A stretch of DNA of 64,000 nucleotides, taken from Camillea tinctor. Lineage: Eukaryota > Ascomycota > Sordariomycetes > Xylariales > Xylariaceae. The translations under genes and the position numbers were made by a program. Below are positions 51,046 through 63,226 of the stretch, piece by piece. The notes below the pieces were generated by a model. It made no database searches, was not told where the DNA came from, and worked only from the letters and a program-made list of their open reading frames with translations. The stretch spans positions 310,001 to 374,000 of the forward strand of contig MU394059.1 of NCBI GenBank assembly GCA_022578605.1, read 5' to 3'. Numbering within the stretch: the stretch's first letter is position 1; the number at the start of each line of letters is the position of its first letter.

Positions 51046-52390
51046 ATGTCTAACACAATGGACCATCCACTCGCAATATACCCTCGTGATGAGGCTAACA
51101 CGACCTCGACCATGTTGCCGGCTGGGAAGAAAGACCCTGCCGCTGTAGTGGTATCCTCCGTCTGGGCCATGTTCCTCGTGTCAAGTGTTTTCTTGACAAG
51201 CAGGATATACTGTCGGGCTATCAGGGTTCGGGCAATGTGGTGGGATGATTGGCTTTTGATATCTGGCTGGGCTTTCCTAGGGGCCGGCAACGGCCTGATC
51301 ACCGAGTTGATGAGGCTGAAGTTCGGCATGACACTGCTGTTTTCTCCGCAACAGCATACCCTATCGACCATTTACGACATCACGAACAAGTTCGCGTTAT
51401 CTCTGACGAAAACATCTTTTGCGGTAACGCTGCTAAAAGTCGCTACGGGATGGCAAAAGAAGTTTATCTGGTTCTTGATCATCAGCATGAATATCCTTCT
51501 CGCCGTCAATTCGGTAACCACCTGGTTGCCTGCCTGTGAAAGACAAGCGTTGGGAGAGACATATGTGCATTTGCCTGCACACTGTTGGGGAGTCATAGAT
51601 GCAACTATCATTGCTATGGTTATAAACGGTATAACTTTGCTTTATCTCTTTTAACGGTCCTACTTGTAATAGTGTACAGTACAACTAACAACAAATAGCA
51701 TATTCGGCACTTGTGGATTTCGCTCTCGCCGCTTTAGCCTGGAAGATTATTCTTAGCTTACAAATGAAGAAGCATGAGAAGATTGGCGCAGCCGTCGCCA
51801 TGAGCTTCGGGTTCCTGTGAGTATACAATACAAAGGCTTTGCCTCGTCGGCTCATCTAACGGCAATCGTAGGGCTGGTATCATAGGCGTGGTAAAGGTCC
51901 AACAGATTACCACCATCAGCGGCGGGGAAGATATTCCGTGTAAGCAATGCCTAGCTGCAGAAAAAGTCATACATCAGTCTGATTATTAATCTTATTAGAC
52001 CGATTCTCCCTATTAATGATATGGGGGCAAGCTGAGCCGAGTGCTACGGTCGTTGCCGCATCGATCCCTGTGCTTCGTGTACTTCTTCGAGATGTCCATA
52101 GGTCACGGCATGGCACATCAGATCAACAAGGGTCTAGTTATTATAATAGATCAGACACCAACAGCATGTTTTCTCCCAATCATAGATCCTACCGAGTGGT
52201 AACAGGAACAAAGCACGATAGCACGGATGAGATATTGTTGGATCACCAAAAACCAAAAGCAGCGATTATATGCACAAAGGAGGTCGACATTGCTTATGCA
52301 CATTGGGCACAGAGAAGAAACCCTGACACCCCTGGAATGTCTTCCCGTCTTCCTAGTGACCCAGAACTCGGCGGTGAAGGATACAGATAG
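51046..52390 (+). CDS. Fungal rhodopsin-fold seven-helix membrane protein
   Basis: This is an integral membrane protein of the fungal rhodopsin-domain (Pth11/SAT4-like) family. Members are mostly uncharacterised, and some act as surface sensors. Exons are 51046-51628, 51699-51816, 51872-51939 and 51999-52390, giving 386 residues. All three introns have GT...AG borders, lengths of 55-70 bases and branch-like sequences (CTAAC in the first two), and every join keeps frame. The short extracellular N-terminus leads into helix 1 (VVVSSVWAMFLVSSVFLTSR). MWWDDWLLISGWAF is the signature of the family. Later come LSLTKTSFAVTLLKV, a long helix WFLIISMNILLAVNSVTTWL, Cys-containing loop residues, YSALVDFALAALAWKIIL, and the last helix with EPSATVVAASIPVLRVLLRD. 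The tail of about 110 residues is hydrophilic and probably cytosolic. It has no CFEM domain. Ligand unknown. Confidence 0.88.
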
Positions 52391-54903
52391 TCTGGATAGT
52401 GCAAGCACTTAAAACAGCAAGTCAATAAATAATTTACTATATTTACACCCATGGCATTCGTGCCCTAAGCTCCCACCCGTCTGATAATAAGGCCATATCA
52501 AGCGTAACAGGACTCTGTCACCCGAGCAAGAGAATACAGGAGATCGGCATGCCCTTGTTCAGGCTAGTCAATAAGTAACAAATTTACTCTACCCTATTCT
52601 CAGTTTTATATGAATAAACATTCTTGGAAGACCTTGGGTCTAACATAGTCCCAATTTCATATCCATAACGCGGCTAGCAAACTGTGTATAGAACACGATA
52701 GCTATTGAATCAATGTGGTCACCATAGGGGGGACAGGCTGGATAATGGGAGTTCTGGTAGAAGACAGGACGGTGTACAGCTGTTGCAGAGGGTGACTTAT
52801 CGCACAACGTTGAAGCCCAACATGGGAAGAACACATCATTCTACATAATTAGTTCCGCGGAACCGGGCATAGAAGCCCTCCCAAAGCTTCTAATGAATCC
52901 CAGCATGGATAGCAATGAGCATCTGCACAGTGGTGGATTATCAGGCTTGCGTTATCGACTTGTCACCGCCAGTAGGCTCGTCCAGGCTGTCTGGTGTTGA
53001 TCATTGATTCGGACACTCCTATGTTGCGTTTACGGATAAGGTGCAAAGTAGTTACTTGGAAGACATGTATTTCTTTTAAGGCTTTTCCGATATCCTCAGC
53101 ACTAGCTAATCAGAAGAATATGCCCAGAGACGCCAGGGAGTCTAGAACAAATCCACGGCTTCCTGTGTACCATCCACCCATCCACCTCCATGCCTCTAGC
53201 TTTCGAAAGTCCCTTGACGGGGAATTACAAAGGGACATTATGACCCGGCCAGTTGGGAAATGAGGGATTTGTATAGCGACGGAGGCCGGATAGTGCCTGA
53301 ACCCCTAGCACCGTTCGACTAGACCAATCCGAGGCTTTTTGAAGTACGTGCTCACCAAGAAAAGGAAAAGTGTCGAAGAAATGAGATGAACATCATTCTC
53401 TAGGGTTGTTTCTAAACAGCACAAGCGCCACAGAGCAGCGTAAATTGGAACCGGCGGCACTTTCACCGGGGATGAGTATCCGGCATTTTGGTATGACCCT
53501 GTAGAAAGCAGGATTCGGGAACCTCTTTTTCTCGAATCCTGTCCTCTTTCGGTTCAGATATTCGAACATGTCAAGAGACTTGCAGGTGAAGAGGCACTTG
53601 CCGCTAATCTGCGCAACATGGTACTTGATAGGGGAGACATCTGTGCATGATATTGAGTGTGGAGAGGCGTGAAATAACTCTGCGCAATCGTCAGGGTGTG
53701 TTTAATCCGCATCGCATGACAATGGTGTTCTGAACCCCCTTTTAAGACTATACTCGATATCTCTTAGAGAAATTTGGTTTTTTCTTTTTCCTGGCACGGA
53801 TTACCGACCATCGGTTAGGGCCAAGTACTAAGTACTAATGTTTTCTTTTTATAGAACTAATTATGATGTTGTAAACTTCGCCGAGGATGTACGGGGTTCA
53901 ATATATTGCCTCGAATCTTTCCAGCTATTTAAATATGGTATATATCTTATAAAATCATTTGCAGTCAGCTAAAATTGACTTATCACAAGACTGGATATTT
54001 TCTGAATCTTATCTCGTTATTCATGGTACCTCGAGAGAACTGTTGTTTGGCTTAGAGAATCCCAACAATTCCCAATCGTAAAACTATGGTCACGGAATGT
54101 TATATACACATATACAAACGATGATAGCAGGAGTTGACAGTTTCAAGGTTAAAGTCCCAAGTAAGTTAAATCAATCGTATACCTTAATAAGCAAGAGATA
54201 ATTAAGGTTATTAAGGTTAGGTTAGCAGACTAAGCCGCAGCTCTCAAGGCAGAGTTGCAGCTGGCTGACAGATGGCAAAGAATCAGCTGCCCCCAAAACG
54301 TCATTTAAACTTGCCCCTCAGGCACCTGACGTGCCACTGCTGTGAATGGCGCAGAAGATACCTAGGTTAATAGGTTACTACCTTCTTGCAGGTGGTAGGC
54401 ATTGGCAATTGCTTTCGGGAGCAACGAACGTACGAACGAGGCAGCAGCATTAGGTAAACAACACCAAATAAACTTTCAACAAGAGCTAAAGGGCTGCAGC
54501 TACTTTTATCATTAGCATTGCTTGTTCTAGCCTGGTTCATCGATTTGACATAAATCTTACTTAATCGTTATCTTTTACAAAGCTTAGGGTACCTAGGTAC
54601 CTCCGATTCTCCCCACCTTCGTTTCTCTCTTCTTCCAACCCAACCCAGAACCGTACGAAACCAAACCGCAATCTAGTTACCTAGACTACACACACAGCGA
54701 GAAGTAAAACCTGCGAGAAAAAAAAGGAAAATAAGAAGAAAAGGAAGAAATAAGAGAAATAAATAGGATAAGCGAAAGGAAGCTTGTTGGAAAGGAAACA
54801 AAGTAGAGGAAGAGAGAGAGAGAGAGATAGTGAGAGGGGATAGGAAAACAAGAGAGAACAGAAATAAAAATACCGAAAGACCAGACCGACCTCACGAACC
54901 ACC
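52391..54903. other. Intergenic region before VPS60
   Basis: This 2.5 kb holds one coding-like fragment at 53444-53650 (listed separately) and the VPS60 promoter. Directly before VPS60, 54601-54640 is CT-rich. From 54715 to 54870 the plus strand is almost all purine and probably forms an A/G-rich 5' leader. ACCTAGGT words stand at 54360 and 54591. Confidence 0.55.
53444..53650 (+). pseudogene. Coding-like fragment, unidentified
   Basis: A frame of 68 codons bounded by stops, with no ATG at its start, has protein-like composition: GTFTGDEYPAFWYDPVESRI, then PLFLESCPLSVQIFEHVKRL and AGEEALAANLRNM. Codon choice resembles real genes rather than random DNA. No neighbouring stretch can be joined to it by plausible splice sites. 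I read it as a remnant of a lost gene; its family is unknown to me. Confidence 0.3.
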
Positions 54904-55551
54904 ATGAACCGGCTCTTCGGCAGCGCGCCCAAAGCGCCCAAACCCACGCTCAACAGCGCGATAAGCAACATCGACGGGCGGATCGCGTCGGTGGACGTGA
55001 AGATCGCGTCTCTGAACGCGGAGCTGTCGACGTACCAAGGGAAGATGTCGAAGATGCGGGAGGGGCCGGGGAAGTCAGCTTTGAAGGGCAAGGCGCTGAA
55101 GGTGCTGCAGCGGCGGAAGCAGTACGAGGCGCAGCGGGAGCAGCTGCAGAGCCAGGTGTGGAACATGGAGCAGGCGCAGACGATGCAGGACAACCTGGCG
55201 GGGGTGATGACGACGGTGGACGCGATGAAGACGACGCAGAAGGAGCTGCGCAAGCAGTACGGCAAGGTGGACCTGGACCGCATCGAGCGCATGCAGGACG
55301 AGATGGCCGACCTGCTCGACGTGGGCAACGAGATCCAGGAGACGCTGAGCCGCGGCTACGAGGTGCCCGACGACGTGGACGAGGCCGAGCTCGATGCCGA
55401 GCTCGAGATGCTGGGCGCGGAGATGGAGCTCGAGGGCGCGGGGGGCCTGGAGGCGGGTGGGGTGCCGGATTTCATGCGCGATGAGGTCCCCGAGTTTATT
55501 GATGAGCCGCCTGAGGCGTCGGGCGCGAAGGTGCAGGAGGCTGCGAGGTAG
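54904..55551 (+). CDS. VPS60: ESCRT-III-associated protein VPS60 (CHMP5 type)
   Basis: Vps60 (Mos10; human CHMP5) is a Snf7-family protein on endosomes. It binds Vta1 and so stimulates the AAA ATPase Vps4 in multivesicular-body sorting. The single-exon gene encodes 215 residues, the family's normal length. It opens MNRLFGSAPKAPKPTLNSAI, followed by the basic helical hairpin (AELSTYQGKMSKMREGPGKS, then KALKVLQRRKQYEAQREQL) and WNMEQAQTMQDN. ELRKQYGKVDLDRIERMQDE and MADLLDVGNEIQETLS form the later helices. An acidic C-terminal segment (DEAELDAELEMLGAEMELE) holds the MIT-interacting region. The ATG has a strong context (ACCACCATGA). Third positions are very GC-rich, which makes long false frames on the other strand. 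It converges on the F-box/WD40 gene, with 325 bases between stops. Confidence 0.93.
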   Translation: MNRLFGSAPKAPKPTLNSAISNIDGRIASVDVKIASLNAELSTYQGKMSKMREGPGKSALKGKALKVLQRRKQYEAQREQLQSQVWNMEQAQTMQDNLAGVMTTVDAMKTTQKELRKQYGKVDLDRIERMQDEMADLLDVGNEIQETLSRGYEVPDDVDEAELDAELEMLGAEMELEGAGGLEAGGVPDFMRDEVPEFIDEPPEASGAKVQEAAR

Positions 55552-55860
55552 GCTGGGCTTACAGGACGAGGTTGAGAGACAGGGGCAGGGCGAGGCAAGA
55601 TAGAGAGAGAGAGGAGAGTAGCGAGCGGTACAACGGGACGAGAAAAAAAAACATACGGCATGTAGAAGGCAGGGCATAGTAACGATGAAAACGAATAGGA
55701 ACATGGTATGGCTTTACTTGTTTTGTTTTCTTTTTAGTTGGCAATGCTTGGTTTTACACTTATCATATTCTATTTTAGTCGTTACTTTATTAAATAAATA
55801 CTTGGCTCATGACAACTACCCCTTTCGGTAGACCTTATGTATATGTATGCGTTTGTTTCT

Positions 55861-55884
55861 TCAATCAATCAATCAATCAATCAA
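55861..55884. repeat. TCAA tetranucleotide repeat covering the F-box/WD40 stop codon
   Basis: Six TCAA units lie in tandem. The TGA stop of the minus-strand F-box/WD40 gene (55877-55879) and its last codon lie inside the repeat. Confidence 0.9.
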
Positions 55885-58800
55885 TTGTGCCAAAGAACCT
55901 GGCTGCCTCCTCGAGTTCTGGGTCCCCGTTGCAAAAGTCCCATCCCACAATTGTGCTAATCTGACTACAACACATAATCCGCCGTGCGTCAAATTGGAGC
56001 TTAAAGATCCTAGCCGGGCTGGTGTCGGCTTGCGCAACGTGGGGATGGAGCTGTTGCTGTTGTTGCTGGTGACCCTGTCCTTGAGTAGGGGGTGTTGATG
56101 GTGGCTGATGCGTTGGTGCTTGAACTTGACCTTGTGGCTGGTTCTGTGCTTCCGCCGCCGCCTGCTGGGACACCTGCTGGGTTTGACGAGCACTGCTTGC
56201 TATGCTAGGAGGGCCGCCACCATTGGATGCGAAATTGTGTTCCCGACTACTGGAAGCCGAACTCGGTTGCTGGGGCGGCGTATGGCTGTGACCTAGACGG
56301 GCTGGTGTCGTCTGCGGACCATGGCGAGCCGCATGAGACGACGATGCTTCCGCTGCGCCTGATGTTGCCGAGAGAGCTTGTTGCACCGAATCCCTAACAC
56401 GATTTTGCGCCATCTGTGCTCGGACCAGGGCAACACTAACGACCTGTCGAAGCCGGGAGCGGGTGACAGAATTGGGCTCCCTATCAATGGCCATTTGGAT
56501 GTGAGAATGGTAAGTGAGCATCGTTGGGTAGGCCATCAGGGCCTGCTGAAGAGCTCCAGGACCTTGAGGCACGCAAGCATCTATCATCTGGGTATAGGAA
56601 GCGGTGGTCTGGGGAGTAATGGTGGCAATGATGGGGTGCTCGACATGCGTATAGTTCGGTGTTGATGGGTGTTGAAGCGCCGGTGGCGCACTAACCGGCG
56701 GAGGCGGCGGATGGCTGTTGGCGTTGTTACCGCCTGCAGGTAGTGGTGAAGGTCGACGAGGTGCTGCAGATGTCGCCGTGGATTGACGGAGCGCAGCAGC
56801 AGCGCCCTCTTCCTGCCTCAGTATGTGTGCGGATTTCCATATGCCCTCGCGGTCCCGCCGCCAGATTATGATGCTCTGGTCATACGAGCCAGACACGATT
56901 CGCGCGTACGGCCCGCCACCGCCGCCAGGAGGTAACTTTGCTCCATAAGCGGTTATGTCTTCTGGACGAGTACTGCCCGCATTGTGCTGGCGGCTTCGTC
57001 GCCTTGTCGGCTGCTCTTCTAGATCGCCATCATCTACAGCCTTGAAATATGCTTGGTCTACAGCTCTGGCTCGACGCTGATCTTCTTCGACACTGTAGGG
57101 AAGGTCCCCGAAGCCGGCCTGTACTGTGCGGACGAGATTGCTGTGTGCACGCAGACTCGCCACTTCAAGACCGGTCGCGCAGTCAAATATCTTAACCTCG
57201 TTATCGCTGCTGCCACTTACAATCCGCCGTCCGTCGTACTGGACACAAGCTATTCCCTTGCCGTGGCCAATGAAGGTCCTCTTCAGAGACTGGCTCGGCC
57301 AATCCCATAATTTGATGTGTCTATCACCACTGGCCGAGACAATTTCGTCCCCGCAAATCTGCACAGCATTGACCGCAGCACTGTGACCTTCGAGTCGCCC
57401 GATCATCGTGTAAGGCGGTTTGATAGGCAGCTGGTTCAACGGCGAATCATCGTAACCGTAGGCGCGAACATTGATGGGAACGGGGGAGACATTTGGCAGG
57501 TCTCCGTATCCGACATCGCCGGCCCGTAGGGGTACACGGTTAAATATCTTGATAGATTTGTCTTTAGAGCATGTGACTAGAATGCGTCTGTCAAATTTGA
57601 CGTTCAGAACAGACTCCCGGTGGGCATTCCGGAGGCGCTGGATGATTTCTCCCGTCGAGAATTTCCACAATATGACATCCGAATCACTGCTTCCGGAAAC
57701 CAGAAGGTCCTCATCTGGATCGGAATCGAATTGTAAGCATAGGACCGACCCCTGATGCCCTATGAGCGGTGGTCGTACTAGACGCCGCGTGCGCAGATTC
57801 CAGATTCGAATGCTACGATCCCGACTACCACTGACAAGGTAATCCGGGTTATATTGGAGACTGTATATGCATTCGTTGTGTCCTTCTTCTAGGTGATCCG
57901 GGTGAGGTAATTGGAAGTTAGTGTACCGGCCACGGTCCCAATTGCGTTCTAGTCTTCGTCTCATGGTGTATAAATATTTCCAATTAATCTTGTATCTGCG
58001 GTCCCGCGGGTCATAGTTCCAAAGCATCGACTTGGGCAATCTAGAACCTCCAGCAACCAGGCCGGTTGGCAACAGAGGTTCCGATGACTCGGCAATGGCC
58101 TTACCTTTCCCTTTGTAGGATTGCGGCGCGGATGGTTCTTTTCCATTGCCAAATGGGCTTGGCGACTTCATCATGAGATTCCCCATGTGCTGAACGACAC
58201 TGCGGCTGCTTTGTAGAGATGATGCGCTTGCGCCAGGCTGTGGGCCGCCGAATATGCTCGTATCGGACATGGTGGTGTCTGCGCGCTCAAGGTTTGCTGG
58301 CTGATCAACATCGGTCATCTCAAAGTCACCATCATCTTGTGGCGCAAGGTCAGAAATTGCTCTTTTCTTGTATATATGGCCATCCTCGATGGCCTGTACG
58401 GCGTGGGAATGGATCTGGGAGAAGACCAAAGATTCGTTCATGCGCTGTTCAGCAGCGAGTATTTCCGACGTGACAGCCTTCCAGCCTTCGCAATAGTACA
58501 ACTTCTCCCAGAGCTGGCGATCCAGAGCCAACCCATACCAACCACGGCAGCACATGGCCACATGGATCAGGGACACCGAGTCCAGGTAGCCTAGGATCTT
58601 GAGACATATTTCCGTGGGTAGCTGATCGACGAAATCGATATAAAGTCGCGGGTTTAAGTGGTTTACGACGATGTCGGCAATGACGGTTGTAGGGAGTTCG
58701 TTGAGTATCAGCATAGCAATGCCTAGAGATGAGATGACAAAAAAGGGATGTTAATAAGACTTCTTCTTCTTCTTGTTCTTCTTCTATTTTGTCTCTCCCT

Positions 58801-59063
58801 TTCCTCTTTGTTTTCCTTTCTTGTTTTCTTTTATTTCTTAAAACTGGTAACTATCTCGAACCAGAAGTAGGGGGATTTCACATACGTCTCTTTTCTTGCA
58901 ACGATAGCTTAGGAAGTTGTGCTGACAGCCAAGCGGGTAGTTCAAACGATGTTCGTAAACCTAGAGAGCTGGCATTGACTTCGAGACCGCTGGTTCCGGA
59001 GGTGTTGAGAGGATGTTCTGAGTAACCTTCATCAGGTTCCTGGGTGGGAGGGAATGACTCCAT
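55877..59063 (-). CDS. fwd-1: F-box/WD40 protein, FWD-1 type SCF substrate receptor
   Basis: The F-box recruits the Skp1-Cullin1 ligase and the WD40 propeller binds phosphorylated substrates. The layout matches Neurospora FWD-1, which targets the clock protein FRQ. Exons on the complement are 58886-59063 and 55877-58722, 1007 residues. The intron (58723-58885, GTATGT...TAG) joins LQEKR to IAMLILNELPTT in frame. The F-box (residues about 91-135) reads VDQLPTEICLKILGYLDSVS. A YKINWKYLYTMRRRLERNWD linker precedes the propeller, whose blades include YLVSGSRDRSIRIWNL, LLVSGSSDSDVILWKF, ILVTCSKDKSIKIFN, IVSASGDRHIKLWDW, IVSGSSDNEVKIFD and IVSGSYDQSIIIWRR. A long Pro/Gln/Ser-rich insert separates the last blade, FKLQFDARRIMCCSQ, from the rest. 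The symbol rests on architecture, not on orthology testing. Confidence 0.88.
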
Positions 59064-61049
59064 TTTTTCTTTTGTCCAGTTCGGATATTTAATTGACTGA
59101 ATGTATTGGACGGGATAGGTTCGGATGGGTATGGTGGCGCGTTGTTTTCCTTTTTACCTTTTTCCTTTTTATATTTTCCCTTCCTTCTTTTTTTCTTTTT
59201 CTTCTTCTTTGACTATGTTTGGTGGTAAATAGGTAGGTTACTGGATTTAGATAGAGGCTTGTAGGTTGGATGGAGAGGCTGGGATCAGACGACTTGGATG
59301 AGATCGGGAAATTGGAACTGATGACTGGCAGACTGGAGTCGCTCGGATCCGGTTCCGTGACGGCGTTTGTGTGTCTCAATCTACCTAGGTTAGGTTACAT
59401 ACAAACAACAATAGCAATAACAACGATAGCAACAACAGGGAATGATCTGTTGTTACATTTATTGTCGTTATTGTTGTTTGTTGTTGTTGCTGCTACTGCT
59501 ATGTAATGGTTCTCCCATTCAAATACTTGGAGGAAGAAAAAAAAAAGAAAAGAAAGAAGAGGTCAAAGTCAAAGAGTAGTTATGCGCCTCCGCCTTGACT
59601 CAATAAACATAATTATGGGAAACGAAGATGAAAATAAGATGCACCAGCCGGAACTCGGCGAAGATTGTGTTATGCTTGCAAGTGTTGCAAGTGCGGGGAT
59701 CAGAGGGATGAGGGAAAGACAGACGCGAGACTAGGGATGAGATAATGCGCAATAAGCAATTAGGAATGACAACAGTTGGGGGGGACGGTGGCGATTAATG
59801 CGATTAATGCGATTGAATGACGCCCCCGGCAAAGAAAAGAAGTGCGCCCCGTTCCGTACACCGGCTAATCAGATAAGGCCTATTTCGCGACTTGCACTTA
59901 GAATGCAAAGGTTGGAACGTGGAGGAAAAACAAGCGCCTTGGGTATGTATTTGTTGTTGTTGATATAATATAAAAAAACTGGTTAATAGGTTAGAAGTGT
60001 AGGGATATCAATGTATGTGTTGGTTTTCTTTTCCTTTCTTTTTCTTTGAAACTTATTGGAACTTGCCTTAAGACAAGAATTCTTATAGGTTGAATGCTGA
60101 CCTCAATTACTACCTTCTTAGATACCTAACTCCTAGGTTATAGTTGAACCCCTCAGCGGGTAGTCTAGCGGCTCTCTAGGTGGATCTCTCTCGCCACTAC
60201 GTACCTTGTGTAATATGTACCCTCTTTCCCCCCATAACTGACGCAATTGGGGTCCCTTGGTAAACACACATAGAGATAAGGTTACCTAGCCTAAAGCATG
60301 ATTCCACACACTATAAATCAATCTCTAATGACCTCACATACTACCTTTTTGTCTTTAGAGATTGTATGTTTTACACACGAATACTAGCTATTTTCATATA
60401 ACCTCACAGCGGACATATAAAAGGACAATAGAAATAGAAGAAATAAGCAAGATCTTAGAAAGGAAAAAAAGAAACGAAGGGGAAAAAAAAAAGCGAGTTT
60501 TGGGCGTCAAAAGCCCCCCCCCCCCCCAGAACTTGCATCGTTTAATGACAATATGTAGGCATGTTTTTGCTATTCTCCTTCGGATGATCAGCAATCGCGC
60601 CGCCCCCTCTTGCCAATTAAGTTTTGTCATTGCGGGAAGCCTCTCGCTAAGGATGGACAAGATTGGAGCAAAACGGCAGGAAACTGTCTGTCTGAAAAAA
60701 AAAAAAGAAGAGATTGACATAAGCTTGCTTCTCGATCATCGTAAAGAAGCATCACAAGGCGAGCAACGATACCCTATATACGGGCGATCTGCTGCATATC
60801 AGAGCTATACCCACTGGGCTGAGACGATGGCATTTACCTAATTGCCACTCCAGGCTAAAGTGATATTCACGTCAGGTAGGTTGGGCAAAGACACTTCAAC
60901 ACCAAGGTCTGACGTGTGCGTAGCTGCGTGGGCATTGTCTGTGTTCTGTGCTTAGATAGAGAGACTACTAGAGACTAGGTTAATACGATTTGCTAGAACC
61001 TTACCACTGTATAGTTTACATCATTGAGACTGACATCAGATTATTTAGC

Positions 61050-61075
61050 ACGTTATATATACCTATATATAACGT
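61050..61075. repeat. 12-base inverted repeat with 2-base spacer
   Basis: The arm ACGTTATATATA, a CC spacer and the exact reverse complement could form a hairpin or bind a symmetric factor. The arms are mostly TA repeat, so chance formation is easier than for mixed sequence. Confidence 0.75.
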
Positions 61076-62944
61076 CAAATACAGATAAATCAAAACGAGG
61101 AGCCGCAACAAGGGTCCTAGATAACGTTAGAGTAGTTAGCATAAACCCTGGGAGAATCGGGCTAATCACACCTTTGCGACACCATGCACTCCTTTACAGT
61201 TTTTTGGTAGCTTTTTCGGACATGTCATGGTTTCTTCCGGTCATCGGGGGGGGAAGGGGGAAGGGGGATCTGGATTGCTCGAGACCGACCAATGTGGGAA
61301 CTTTATCCACGAACCCACGACTTACTCACTGCTGATGCAACCCCGATCATGTAAGTCGCAATCCAACAGCATGAATTATAACTCTATTCTTATGTTTAAA
61401 AAAAAAGAACGTTAATATATAAGATCGGTCTAATTGAGATCCCGAACGATGGCCGGTACTTATCTATTCTACTTTCTAGGTAGATAAAGCTATTTAAAGT
61501 TAGTGCGGTCAACTACATAATCTAAAGTATGATATCAATACCTAGTTGTGTTTACTTGTTAGTCAATACAAATACCGGTCGATGATATAAAGGCCATTGA
61601 TACCTATAAAGTAGGCATCAGCTGAGAACTTGAAGGTTGAAAGTTAAGTATTCCCGTAGGTGGTAGTAGTAGTAGAAGATAGATAACATCGAACTATGGA
61701 GGAGAGGTAGTAGTCAGTCTCAGTCTCCGATGTCGATGATGGGGCCGTGAAGCGTTGGAGGGTAGTGGGGGTTTCAGCTTTCATGGCGGGGTTGGAATTG
61801 TCATTCCCGTCCGTACTGCAGAGACCTTTTTGCTCTTTCGTTATTCTTTAAAGTCCTGGACCGCATGAACGGGCTGTTTCAATTCTTCGATAATCATGCT
61901 ACTACTATACGCCAGTAAGCCGGGAAAGGACAGTAGCAGCAACTCAGCCGATGGCCAGGACAAGGTTTTGGGTTCTTGACGAATCGAAATACCTGATCTG
62001 ACAGAGTTAGCGGGATAGAATCAATGCATGGAAGCCTCGAAGAACAAAAACCTAACCAACCCTTTCCCTCTCTAACCCTCCTTCCCCTCCCCTCCTTCTC
62101 TATAAACGTTTCAATATGCATTACTGGCCTCTCTAGATGCTAGGTTATCCTAGGTTATCCATGTCTCTGCTCTCTTGTTACTTCGCCGACCAGATTGTTT
62201 ACTTCACTTGTACCTGTACAATTAACCTGTACCTAGTGACAACCGAGCAGGGTCCCGGATCCATCATCCATTGCTGCCCCCGCACCAACGGAAGATCATG
62301 AGGCTTGCTGAAGAATTCAAGGTGTTGTCGGGGTGCGCACTCCTCATGGGGGGAGATGCCCAATCAGCTGATTCCAGTGTAGTGTCATATTTTCAACAAG
62401 CAGGAATATATCTCGCACACCCTAGATAACACCACCAAGGATTTGCCGGACTCGAGATCTGCTGACACGCGAGTAAATAGAGTTCTTTGTATACCTGTGG
62501 CAATCCAACGGTCATGCGTGGTACTAAAAGAGGAGGGATTCGGTACCTAAGTCTAGGCGTTCGAAACTCGAGACAACATGGGCATGGAACTAGGAACTGG
62601 GAACCTTGGTGGAAGCTTAGATACATTCCAGTACTCTGGTCCTCATGTGTTTTCTACATAAAGATGACGTAATACAAACTATGTTGAAGTTGTCAGAACC
62701 TTGGACCCGAAGACTGGGATAACCTATCTGGTACCTAGGTAGTAGGTAGGGACTTGTAATTAGGTAAGCCATCGGAGCTTAACTTAGTAGTACCAGACAG
62801 ATGAAGCACGTTCATGTATAAGTCAACTCTAGTAATAAAGTCAATTGAGGTAACACGAAATCTTCAAGGTCAGCAGTACCTGAACATATATTTAATGAGG
62901 TGGTGATATATGGGCTGATGTAATAATAAACAGCTTTCGAGGAA

Positions 62945-63226
62945 TCAATCAGCTGGGACGAGGCTTGTCAACAATATCCTGCTGCAAGCTCCTTTGTTGT
63001 TGGGTTGCCTTCTACGGAGTAACCTAGATCGTTCTAATCTATCAGCTCTATAGTACTTGCATGCAGGTGTAAATAGAATAGGTGTGCAATGACCCATCTT
63101 CTTAAGAACCCTGTAGGTATACGGGTGTTGTGTATCCCCAACATGCAACTCGAACCTTGCCCACGCTTCAGCTACGAATCCTTCCGGTCCTTCCATCGTT
63201 ACGAAGCTTTCTATAGGTGCTGCCAT
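62945..63226 (-). CDS. Small hypothetical protein, 93 residues, doubtful
   Basis: An ATG frame opens MAAPIESFVTMEGPEGFVAE and continues with AWARFELHVGDTQHPYTY. The first 40 residues have protein-like composition; the later part, rich in Arg and Lys, looks less so. No domain is recognised. A random frame of this size is not rare in 64 kb. I list it because the N-terminal half reads better than its neighbours, and it could be a first exon. Confidence 0.2.
   Translation of the reverse strand: MAAPIESFVTMEGPEGFVAEAWARFELHVGDTQHPYTYRVLKKMGHCTPILFTPACKYYRADRLERSRLLRRRQPNNKGACSRILLTSLVPAD

Noticed and set aside
55075..55704. 209-codon and other frames opposite VPS60
   Set aside because: His/Leu-rich antisense shadow of a GC3-rich gene.
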